Shown piece after piece: positions 24,036-34,329 of a stretch of DNA of 64,000 bases (position 1 is its first letter; each line of letters begins with the position of its first letter). Both the position numbers and the translations under genes were made by a program. The notes beneath the pieces are model-generated. The model had not been told where the DNA came from, ran no database searches, and saw only the letters and a program-made list of their open reading frames with translations. Where the stretch lies: the NCBI GenBank assembly GCA_008508345.1, contig QNGE01000878.1, positions 126,308 through 190,307 of the forward strand, written 5' to 3'. The DNA is from Paragonimus westermani. Taxonomy: Eukaryota; Platyhelminthes; Trematoda; Plagiorchiida; Troglotrematidae.

Positions 24036-24837
24036 GTCCTGAAATTCTACTACCACCAATATATATAAAGGACTGATAACCGAGTTCTGCAGAGTAAAAA
24101 TCAGCACACAATAAAGTATTAAAAAAACACCTTGGCCAAAGTGATGACAGGTAACTCAGATGAGATAGTAAAACTCCCCCAAATCCTAAAAGTTACTAGT
24201 TATGGTTGGCGTACTAGGGTCCAAGTACCATCAGTGTATTGTGAATGATAAACCTGTAAAACACAGTAACAGTAACGGTTTAAAATACCGTTCTTGTTTT
24301 TTCCAATAGTACCCACAACTGTCCGTTTGAGGAAAACTACAGTGAATATAGATGTTTACATCCTGTAATTTATAAAACTGTCCTAAAATACACAGTGATG
24401 CGCATTCCATAATAAACGCCTCACGACCACTTTCGCCCCAATTTTCACTCACAGTATAGAACGAGTTGAAAATGTGCAAAAAAAGGCAAGTGTTGTGGCA
24501 CCAAGCAAGTTATCCGCATGGAGTCAGATTACAAGTATCTAACAACCACCATTTCGAAAGGGATGAACAAATCAATGGAACCAAGAAAGTATGAATACCA
24601 CATACTTCCAGGAGTTCTTCTGTAGTCTGTGTTAAACTTCAGTGGAATATCGTACTATCAAAGTGGAAAAACAAGAACCGATTTACAGTGTTCTCCAGTA
24701 AACATTACAAACGTCTGAGCTGCAGCGCGTTTCTATAGCGGTTTGCATTATTGAACAATGTTGGACCCAGGGATAAACCTAGGTGCACGCGATGGCCCGG
24801 ATTAGGAACAGGTTCGAATGACACTTTGTCTTTGATT

Positions 24838-25060
24838 ACTGATGAGTAGTAGGGGATTTGGTTTATTTTCAAGTTGACCATCACTCATATTTGATCTCAG
24901 CTTTCGCATTCAGATAGACTTTCCAGCCAGCCTCTTTCGAAAGAAGCACTCAACTCGAGTTCCGCTCTCATTAGAGCTCGTCAGTAGTGCATATCCTTGA
25001 CACGGCCGGGATTTGAACTCCGGACACGCTTTCATGAGACAACCATGTTGACCACTGTGC
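24838..25060 (-). repeat. SINE-HHR copy 2
   Basis: The minus-strand order is A-box-like GGCACAGTGGTCAACATGG, B-box-like GAGTTCAAATCCCGG, hammerhead, and the tail ending near ACTCATCAGTAATC. It begins directly at the (ATT)n run at 25,062-25,079. It is in sense orientation within the 20.5-26.3 kb intron of the VWA3-like gene. Confidence 0.85.
24946..24990 (-). ncRNA. Hammerhead ribozyme, mutated core
   Basis: Reading the minus strand, stem I GCACTA, core CTGACGA, and stem II GCTCT-AATG-AGAGC are present. The second core block is GGAA instead of GAAA, the cleavage site is GTT instead of GTC, and the 3' stem I strand is GAGTGC with a mismatch. Activity is unlikely. Confidence 0.75.
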
Positions 25061-25061
25061 C

Positions 25062-25079
25062 ATTATTATTATTATTACT
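25062..25079. repeat. (ATT)n microsatellite
   Basis: Six near-perfect ATT/ATTA units abut the 5' end of SINE-HHR copy 2. Confidence 0.8.
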
Positions 25080-25084
25080 ACTGT

Positions 25085-26300
25085 TACTAAACAGCCAAAG
25101 CGCATACTCGAAATCTACCAACGAACAAAACCAGCTTCCCAAACGCATCGTACTACCATAACTATTGTAAGTCTCTCAACGGATACAGTACAGCAACTAA
25201 GGGCAACATTTTTCATTCGGTGTTTCCCGCGAATTTGATGTTCGGTAGACCGATCCAGTTGGATAAATGGTTTAAGGAAGAAGCAAGGAGAAATGTGATG
25301 TTAAGGTTTTCCCGTCACTGTGTTGATCAGAGGACGACGTTTGTTGCGAGGTTCACGGTTGTATTAAAAGCGATCTCAGGTGGGAAATAGGGTAGCCTAA
25401 TACAAAGTAAAATCGACATGGATCATGCTTGGGAACACTAAACAGTACAGTGATAAATATGACGCACACTCGCATACATGTAAATAATCCACAAAGAGAC
25501 AGGCGAACAAGAGACAGAACACCCGACAATCTATGGAAGTGCTTTTTGGATTTGGTCTATATGTGAGTGTGGCACCCGATGATTCTGGCTTCCTTTCACG
25601 TAGAGCAATGGCACCACCATTTCAAACAAGTCTGCCGTGACCGAAGAGTTAAGCAGACCCTAGGTCAAGAGAGTCTGCCAAAAAAGTGGTCTGCTACTTG
25701 AAACTGTGGTTCAACAGGATGAACTTTCAAAGTCAATAGAAGATGTGTTAACAAAAAACTACGTGTGTGTATAGGGTTTTGTACACCACGACCAAGTCTG
25801 CCCTCAGATAACGTAGTTGGTTGAGAACCGGAATGATATTGTTAACCTTCACCAGTGCGAATTCATCCTAAACCCCGTGTCTCTCTTAGTCATCAGCCTT
25901 TCAAAAGTATTTGTAAGAGCATATCTGAAGGATGGGTGATCGGCTCGTAAGTTGGTTAAAAAAAAACCGCACAATGGAGATTTACATTGTGAAGTCATCT
26001 TTCGCGGTTCGGCGTATTAAATATAAAGTGATATTTGAAATAAATGTAAATCGAGAAACAGCCAGAGAAACAAGAGGTAGAGGAGCAGATTCTAGGCCCA
26101 ATGCTTTTAAGCCGTCATAAAACCTGAAGAGATTCAAGGTTACGTTGTTTTATAGTGTGTATGTTTTAGAGTGCTATTTAAACGTTAAGAACATGCTTTA
26201 GTTTAAACAAAAGCTCGGTAACTACCAGAAAACAAACAAACAAGTATTTCATCTGTGTAATCGTCTAGGCAAAAAGCACTAGCGAAGTGTATGTGTTGAA
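25085..26300. other. No gene recognised
   Basis: Intron of the VWA3-like gene; only short unassigned frames are seen. Confidence 0.45.
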
Positions 26301-26304
26301 TTAC

Positions 26305-26616
26305 CTCCCACTGATCAGCACTTGCTGGGTGCTTTGACGTGTTTGAGAAGTATTGAAAGCGTCCACCAGACTCTTTGGCCAAATCAAAGAGAAACTGGTT
26401 CGCCTCTTTGTCAGCACAATTGAAACTGACCGTATTAATTGGTATCCGATTGATAAGGTGCATTTTCAGTAACACGGTCTTGGGATCTTGATCTGGTCTA
26501 CCATCGGACAATAAGTAGATACCCTGGGTACGTTTACACGCCAAAGCGAACTGTAGGGCGGCCAAGGTATTAGTTGTCCCACTGCAGGAGAGGTTTTTAA
26601 CCCAATCGGCTGCTGA
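26305..26616 (-). CDS. VWA3-like exon, C-terminal two thirds of VWA domain 2
   Basis: A 312-nt exon, phase 0 at both ends, with acceptor TTTCATTCAAG and donor GAG|GTAATT. It reads SAADWVKNLSCSGTTNTLAA, then CKRTQGIYLLSDGRPDQDPK, INTVSFNCADKEANQFLFDL and AKESGGRFQYFSNTSKHPA. The TTNTL threonine loop and the SDGRPD aspartate complete the MIDAS begun in the previous exon. This is the clearest VWA3 segment in the window and fixes both strand and family. It ends SADQWE and joins SEDLRLL at 20,493. Confidence 0.93.
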
Positions 26617-26619
26617 CTT

Positions 26620-29600
26620 GAATGAAAAAAAGGAGGTATTTGTTCCGTCAACAGTTGGTAGTAATTAGAAGCACGTTGAAAAAAAGTGTGATTTGAAGAG
26701 ATTTTGCTGACTGTATTGTAATGCACATTGTTGTTATTCCCCTAACATACTAGGAATATTTTTAACGCTTTCCTGAATAACATTTGTTCTCAACGTATTA
26801 GTGTTTTCATTGATACCTGGAAGTTCACACTTTGAAACATATGAAAGATGGAGTACAAATTATGCATACCCACGTCCTCACAACGATGTGTGGTGAATAT
26901 GCGTACCTATCGACCTTTGCTCTCGAATTACATTGTCTACACAAGAAGATCCATAAAGTCCGCTGATGCATCATACCAAATCAAGTAACCAGTAGGTCGA
27001 TACCGCTTTTTTCCTACATAGGGAGGTGACAGAAAATATATCGTAAGTGTAGCAACACGGATTTGCCTCCTTGACTTCAAAGAAGGGTCAATCTGTGCCG
27101 CAGGGCATTTCATTTCAAAATTCATTTTGAGCAAGCCTTCTGCAAAAGGGACTCCACATTCCAACCTGCTTTGATTGATGCGGGCATTTGCACACAACTG
27201 TTGATAGGATTCTTAACTGACGTCTAAACTCATCTAAGAAAGTGTACAACTGAAAGTTTCTACGGCTGGTTGGTGGAGTTCGTGATGACCATGTAAACCT
27301 CAGCTTCGTAGCTCTCGTATCCTCGATCAGGAACATCCTGAATCCGAGTGCAAATCCAACAGCACTAACAATATTTCAGCCTACATTACTGCCGGCAGTT
27401 CATTCAAATCGCACCATTTGAAGCTTAAGGTATGCCCCAAACCATGGTGGATCCGCTTCGTTAAGACTAAAACAAAGAGGATAGAGAAAAGCCTTCCTGC
27501 TTCGGTGAACTTTACTGAGTGAACGTTATACATATAGAGACTAGCACAAGATGATGATGCTATACTACTCAACAACTCATCTCAGATAGGGTGAGTAGTC
27601 CTGGTTAATTATGTGAAATACAACAAAAAAAAGAATGCTTCAGACGTTTTTCACATCCTGGTCATTCTGGTGTCCTCGTCGATCCACCTCAAAGACCGAA
27701 TAGAACTACTACTAACGAATAGGTTTAGGTGCGCACACCTGTCAAGTTGGGTAAAAAACATTTTCCTAATAATACATATTCACCGTCCACGGATCTCAGA
27801 AAAGACTGAATGTCCATTCGGAACCAGGAAATGAACACATGCCACATGCACACTGACCAACACAAAGTGAAAAGAAACACCAATGTTTGAAGGCGATCTG
27901 ATTAAATAATGTGCCTAGCACACCAACTTGAGTTCAAATATGAAGTAAAACGGTGAATTTCTAATTCTAAGGTGGACAAAATAGGACGTTAGCAGTGCTT
28001 CAACTTCACATCAAACCTTACTGTTGAGGCACTAACGGGGTGCGCCCGAAAGTAGGCAATGCTTTTTGTAGGTTTTGCGTTTGCAAACAAAACAGTTTGA
28101 AGAGAAATGAACGAGTAACCACTGATCAGATTGTTAACTACATCTCGGTGAAAATTATTTTCATGAATGTGCACCGAGTGTGTGAACAAGGTTTATCATT
28201 GAAACTAGACATGCAAACGCCACTAGGTTGTTCATCTACTTCTTCCCATATATTTATTTATATCGTAATCTCCCATCTACAACGTTTACCTATCTACGTT
28301 CATAATACACTACTCGATACTTCCCGAGGCTTCTGTGCACGAAAGTTCGGCTTGCACTTGTGCAACAATTTATAGCTGGAGACATAAGGAAAGTCAAAGG
28401 TTTTTCACGCGCTACTCTGAGCTAAACGAGTCACTTCTTCCGTGTTACACCAAAAACACACGTTGTCCAATAGAAGACTAAAATGGAAAACTGTCCTCTG
28501 GCTTTGAACCAATATCTCCAGGAACTAGGTTTCTAGAAATTAAAGTCTTCAACATTCACAATCAGGCAATGGACAAACTGTCTTACTACCAAGGTATGAT
28601 GCGATATAAGTGAAGCAGGGATTAGAGTAGAAGGTAACTGAATCGATCGCGGGTAGAAAACAAAGTTTTTTTAGAATACAAAACATTCGGAGTGTGAAAT
28701 TGTGGTCCACTTGTTGCTTTTAAGAGAGTAGACCATCCAGCAAGGGGTGAGGTATCTGATGGTTGAGAACAGCGGTGGTGCTGTTGTTTGTCTGGAATTG
28801 TACGACCACCAGAATGGGATTTCAGTGAGATCGCCGATAAAGTGGTTAGGCAGAAACACGCCTTCTTTGATTTTTCGTACAACGGATAAACTAGCAAGAT
28901 AGGCTTATGTCCAGCAGCAAATTATACAGTTTTGTAGACATTACCGAATGAGTATGACTGTCACAATGTAATGAGAGTACAAAATTCTACTTGCTTCCAG
29001 AGTCACACAGAGTCTATTGTGTCATTTTGAAAGGGGCTAACTGGAAAGTCTATGAGAATTTGACAGATACGAACAATTACCGGTGATGTTTAATTTACAC
29101 AGAGTTTCTATGCTCACGTCACCTCCACCAATGCAACAAATCACTGGCGGTTTACTTTACAAACAAATGCGACTTTTGATAATTCAGCATTGTGGATAAC
29201 CAAGCCCATTTTTGCCCACCAATATGCAGTCAACGAATAGCAGTTCGTCGTACAGAGTTCAACTGTAGTGTATGCATATTTACCGTCATTGTGGCTGGTT
29301 TGGCCCTCCGTACCGAATGGCGGATGTGTTGGGTAAAAATGCTAAGTCCGCTGAAATTCGATCGGAACGGGTTACCAAATGAAGGCGACTATACTGCCTC
29401 GTAAGGCACAGTACCTCGACTATCCATGATATTTACTGAAATCAGAGACCTTTGCAGAAAGTCCGTACAGAACTTGGTCAACGTAACCATCTCCCTACCA
29501 GTCACGCGTCCACATGTGCTAGGGTGAACAATGGTGACCGAATTGATCATTTACATTCATTAAAGTTCAAGTTGGTCAGTCAAATTCCTGCAACGACAAA

Positions 29601-30150
29601 CAGCGGCAACTGGATCACCAAAGTAAATCCAAGCATCAAAAACCGGTAGGCGTAGTTTGTAAAGTGACTGTAATTTCGTTTACTCTCATCACCCATAAAA
29701 AAGGCAATCGAACAAGTTGTTTTAGATCGAACAGGATGGGTTGAAAGAAAATTCGGCTGAAACTTTGAAGACTGTGTGACAATGTACTCTCCATTAGGAT
29801 AAACTCGACATTATTGTTAACCGTTTGGTAAACACCACGGTGAGTGACTACGATTGATAACAGTCAACGCACGGTTTTTTGTGACATGATAAAATAGTCA
29901 ACGATCCTTCAGGATTAACGCGATGTCATCGCGGCCAATTGGTGGGCTAGACTTACGCTCTCCTTCCTGCCTGGGTTCTGTCTGTGCCATCGAAAGTTGC
30001 CCACTGGTCCTTACACCAAGATCACTGCCAATGCTTACAATATGCCCCCGTGGTTACGTGTGAAGTTATGTATGCAGTGGGATGTACAATATTTAGAATT
30101 AGACACTTTTACCCACATGGCTTAAAAAAACGATGATCTGTAAAGACTTG
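26620..30150. other. Intron between the two VWA domain 2 exons
   Basis: This 3.5-kb intron starts with the GC donor GCAAGT at 30,151 and ends at the AAG acceptor at 26,617. Minus-strand frames at 26.94-27.34 kb (with LECGVPFAEGLLKMNFEMKC) look coding-like but cannot belong to the VWA domain, whose two halves join across the intron without gap. They may be a repeat. Confidence 0.55.
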
Positions 30151-30151
30151 C

Positions 30152-30334
30152 ATTTAGGTTGCTTGCGGTCGTCGTACGCAGAGAGTCACTCCAAGGTTTC
30201 ACTGTACTACCAAACGCCACAAAATTGACTCGACTCTTCTGCCTCAGTTGTTCCTGCACAAGTGTGAGTAACTTGTGCTTTACAAACTCCAAGCACGGCA
30301 GCATGGACGTACTTGTATCGATAAGTATACAGAC
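30152..30334 (-). CDS. VWA3-like exon, VWA domain 2 with intact MIDAS DxSxS
   Basis: A 183-nt exon, phase 0 at both ends, acceptor GGCGCTTCAG. It opens with VCILIDTSTSMLPCLEFVKH, continues LLTLVQEQLRQKSRVNFVAF and ends SLRTTTASNLN. DTSTS is a canonical MIDAS DxSxS, unlike domain 1. The best donor is again GC: AAT|GCAAGT. Using it, the protein joins the next exon without gap relative to domain 1. A GT donor in a compatible phase was not found nearby. Confidence 0.9.
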
Positions 30335-31970
30335 CTGAAGCGCCAACAAATGAACACAGATTTTCTGTCAAATCAACAATAAGCACAAAGTTTACAAAGA
30401 ATGTTATGAGATCAACGCCTTTTTTCGAAGACAGGAATAACAAGACGAACATGAAATGAATTACTGCAGTTTAGTGATACTCTTACAACTCCAGTAACTG
30501 AGATAGGTTTCACCTCAGAGTGAGGATTGACATGTTAGATAACAAAACACTAAGGACATCAAAATCATGCGTGCATCAATTCACCTGGAAGCCCAGTCTA
30601 AGGGCATAGAAAAATCCAACTGAGCACGTCGCGGCTTTTCAGAGTCAATTCCAAGTGTTCATGCGCATTAATGGTTAAAACCCCTTTAAAAGACAGTGAA
30701 ACAAAAACCCCAGTGACATTCCATTCCGCGTACCCACTTAGAAGTATAGTGAACTAAGTCTGTTAAGTGTTTAGCCATTCCGAGCCTTCCCAAAGTATTT
30801 CCGCTTTTTATGCTTACATTTCAGTCCGCAACTAAGGTTTAACCACTGGGTTCGGTACGCCAACCATACGTGAATAAAAGACGTGATTTATGTTTCGTCC
30901 CAAGCACTTACGTGACCCTGTGAACACTCGGTCCCAGCAACCACCAGAAAAGTGGCGGACAGCTGCCTCGATCTACCTGAGTTTCACCAGTATCAGGTAC
31001 GCCGGAGAATCGACCCGTGGATAGGCGGTACATTGTAGTCTAATTACCTATTCACCAGACCACGGGGTCGTGGTCAGCCAGGATGCAGGAAGCTAATTCA
31101 AATAACTCCCAAAAATCCAGTTGACCGTGACCCTGTGGCCTGGTGGATAGATGTTTAGACTACAGTCTGCCGTTTATCCACGGGTCATGGGTTCGTTCTT
31201 CTGGTGAGCGTGGCATAGCCGTCCACAACTTCGCTGGTCATCACTAAGACCAAATGTTTGCACACGCTTCTTCTCATCCCCTTTTGGAGCCCGTTCGCAC
31301 ACCGACCACAAACAACAGCTGATCGGTTTCAGTCTATGAACGAAAGGAAGCGTAACAGCTGTGGAAACTAACTTACGTAACCCATCAGGGCGAGCTCAGA
31401 TAAATGGTGATTGATGCCTATGCCACACTTGTGTACCACTAAAGCGTAGTGGCGTTACAGGCGCACGGTACACGAAAAGCTGATTCCACACTGACTACGT
31501 TATGCACCACACATTCTCTCGTGTTTTAAATGGCATTTCCTCAGTTAAGTCGGGTGGAAAAAAAAGTTTGCACATCTCAGAGCGTAAGCGAGTGCATTTC
31601 TATCGATAGTTGTTTCATATGCCTGAATCCCACTAAAAGAGCTGCAGTAGTCTTGAATCGACAAGTGTCTCTTAACATTTTGGTCAAATTAAACTTGAGT
31701 CAGTTTGCGTTACGCAAACCTCATACACATGAAGCTAACCAGTCCAACAGTAGTTTCCATCAATGTTGGGCGGATACACCACAAACTCCGTCCGAATCTA
31801 AGAGGTAAACGGAAGCTCGTCAAAACTAGAATGTACGTATGTCTAGCCAGGTAGCAGTACCATACACTTATTGGTGATAGCTTTTGGAGTTATGTTCGTA
31901 CTCAGCGCGCCAGACCAAAATGGCAAAGTTTAACAACGGATCAAGAAACAAACCGAACAAGAACACTTGC
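30335..31970. other. Intron of the VWA3-like gene
   Basis: A 1.6-kb intron with a GC donor (GCAAGT) at 31,970 and a CTTCAG acceptor at 30,335. GC-rich blocks at 30.9-31.2 kb contain short inverted matches (TCGACCCGTGGATA near TTTATCCACGGGTCA), possibly a small repeat. No gene is seen in it. Confidence 0.5.
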
Positions 31971-32183
31971 TTCGTCTTCTGTGATTGTGCCAAAAAGTTC
32001 ACGGGAACCTTCACAAAGCCAGTCGATACGTCGCTGTATGGCTGTCAAGGTGGCCTTAACTCTACGAGAATAGAGCTGATACAGCTGAGGTGTGACCTGA
32101 ACGTGGACCAAACTGCCATCTTTCCATAGTACATGAACAAACTCATCACAATAGCGTGCGTTGATCAATTTTGGATGGACGAT
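31971..32183 (-). CDS. VWA3-like exon, lead-in to VWA domain 2
   Basis: A 213-nt exon, phase 0 at both ends. The acceptor follows a long pyrimidine tract (TTCTCCACTTAG). It reads IVHPKLINARYCDEFVHVLW, later QLYQLYSRRVKATLTAIQRR and IDWLCEGSRELFGTITEDE. The IDWL-x-x-GSRxLFG phrase is the VWA3 signature directly before the first VWA strand. The coding sequence must stop at GAA to join the next exon in register, which leaves a GC donor (GAA|GCAAGT) rather than GT. The gap-free length match with VWA domain 1 supports this GC-AG intron. Confidence 0.88.
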
Positions 32184-32269
32184 CTAAGTGGAGAATTGAA
32201 GACAACACAGTTAACGAACATGTAAAAATTTATACACACAGGAGTCATCACTATCATACAACCCAAAAG

Positions 32270-33430
32270 CCTGATCAGAAAGTACTGTGGCTCGGGCCGC
32301 CAGTCACCTCAACAGTGACGTAGAATATCCTAGAAAACGTTAGTAAGACAATTGAAAACTCAAAAAAGACGAGGTGGAAGAACCGGAAATGGTATAGCTG
32401 CGGCACACCGTTATCTCGGATAGCGTCTCCACTAGAGAATTGAGTGGTCAGCTAGGCAGGGGACACTTATTCCCTCTTAGTTCGGTGACGCAATCAGGGT
32501 CCTCATATATTGTGACCACGTTATTGCTTGAACACCATGCGGTTTCACCCAACTGTTGGTGGGCCCAGTATATAACGCCCGGTACGGCAAAAAATCAGTT
32601 GTCATACGGAATTCTTGACCCAACCGTCTCAAGCTGTGCAACGTAAGCAGTTGGTCAATTGATCGCGCAGCCCGAGCGTCCTGAAATACGCAACGACGTA
32701 CAGCCCTGTCGCTCACTCGATCAGTCCACTTATGTGGGATACTTTCCACAGACAACAATAGTCATTTGCAACAATTCGGTTGATATCTTCATTGCGAACA
32801 GGCCACGTTTCCGGACCACAGGGTAGAAAAGAACGTACACAAGCGTTATGTATCACCCCTTCCAGCGACAACCGGATGACCTTTCGGAGTCACAAATGAC
32901 AACAATATTGCAAGCTATCGAGAAGATGCTACCCAAGTATGTGAAACTGTCCGCAGTCTCAAACGGATTACGTGCAATGAAGAAACTAGGATTGGATATG
33001 CTCCTCTTGAAGTAGCACTTTGCGCTTTGAAAGTGCGAAGCGCATTCCACAAAAACCAGCCCGGTCACTCACTTTGTTCACCATTGTCTGCATGTCTTCA
33101 GCAGAGGGGTTAGGCAATACAGTCATCCATATACTCCAGACTGGTCAATCTAGTGCCAAGAAGAACAATACGAACTTCACTGGACTCCTCGAGAGCACCC
33201 TCCAAAATGTCTTCCACGAACACACTTAACGAACGCCCCTAGAAGTGATGAACTTCCGAAACAGTTGTCCATAAACCCTCAACTTGCTTACAGAGTGAGC
33301 ATATAGTGATCACAACAGAATCACTAATTTCGTTGGTACTTTCTTGCGAAGAAGACAGTTTCGGATAACGTTGCGAGCAACTGAACTGAAAGCAGCCTTT
33401 AGGCTTAAAAAGAACACGACCGTCGGCTGC
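32270..33430 (-). pseudogene. LINE fragment, second family, 3' part
   Basis: The minus strand has FVECASHFQSAKCYFKR and ETADSFTYLGSIFS, followed by RAARSIDQLLTLHSLRRLGQ, LPYRALYTGPTNSWVKPHGV and QAITWSQYMRTL. These are the thumb and C-terminal parts of a flatworm LINE protein. A related copy lies at 38,680-39,600. Frameshifts separate the blocks. Confidence 0.8.
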
Positions 33431-33433
33431 ATA

Positions 33434-34320
33434 CAAGAGTGCCATCATCATCATCATCATAGACAGCAATACATCAGTGGTTCACACTAATGCTTAACTG
33501 CCACACAACCATGAAGAAACAGCAAACCCTATATAGAAAGAGAGAACGAAAAAGAAGGGGACGGGAAGGGACCTAACTACTGAAAATGACTACGTCCCTA
33601 TTCAAACGTTCAGCATCAAGGTGCCTACACCTTGCAAACAACACAACCGAGCTGCAAGTGAGAGTAAGGCGTCATCAGCGAGACAGCTTCCTTACGGCTT
33701 TCACTGCACCGCGTCATTAAATGCACTCACTTCACAGACAGCTCGGCCAAACAACGACAACATTCACGCCACTGAGCTCGATTAGCCGCCATCTCACCTA
33801 GTGTCTCCAACCAAGAGTGCCGATGCTTCAAGATATGACGTACGGTAAAAATGTGATCAACGCAGCATCAAGCGGATCAGAATCCTGCTTGTTCTTCGCG
33901 CATCTGACTTTCTTTAGTCTTAGTGAGTCGATGTAAAATGAGGTCAGTGAGTAACTTGGACGCAACAGACACTAGGCTGATGCTTCCGTAGTTGTCATAC
34001 AGACTTCCAGCCCTCTTTTGGAAAACGCGAATTACCGTTGATAGGCAATAATCACGAGGTACCTATTCAGTTCCCCAAATCGTCTGAAAGAGCTTCGTCA
34101 GTTCTGACATCAACCTCACCCAGCTATCTTTGAAAAGAAAAAGAGAAAGAAGACGTCATCCAGGAGCCTTCTTACGCTTCAATAATTTAAGCTTCAGGGT
34201 CACTACTGCTTCCCACGGATGGCCATTTGGAACGCAATATCGGACCATTCAGGTCCCGTCGTACATGGTCTGGCTGAGGCCGGCTCTACCCATCTGCCAT
34301 TTCGGCGTGACGGGCTGGTG
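33434..34320 (-). pseudogene. LINE fragment of the 15-17 kb family, with 3' tail and (ATG)n end
   Basis: Bases 33,461-33,815 repeat the LINE 3' region at 15,130-15,480. They end, in the minus-strand sense, in an ATG triplet run (33,443-33,460). From 33,820 the sequence jumps to the reverse transcriptase (RAGSLYDNYGSISLVSVASK, then EEQAGF and VDHIFTVRHILKHR). The catalytic and thumb regions are missing, so the copy has a large internal deletion. Confidence 0.8.
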
Positions 34321-34329
34321 ATAACTGAA

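Noticed and set aside
26937..27336. Coding-like minus-strand frames as VWA3 exons
   Set aside because: They lie between the two halves of VWA domain 2, which join without gap; inserting them would break the domain.
33443..33460. CRISPR-like or regulatory triplet array
   Set aside because: It is a plain ATG/CAT microsatellite at a LINE 3' end. Nothing in the window resembles a CRISPR array.
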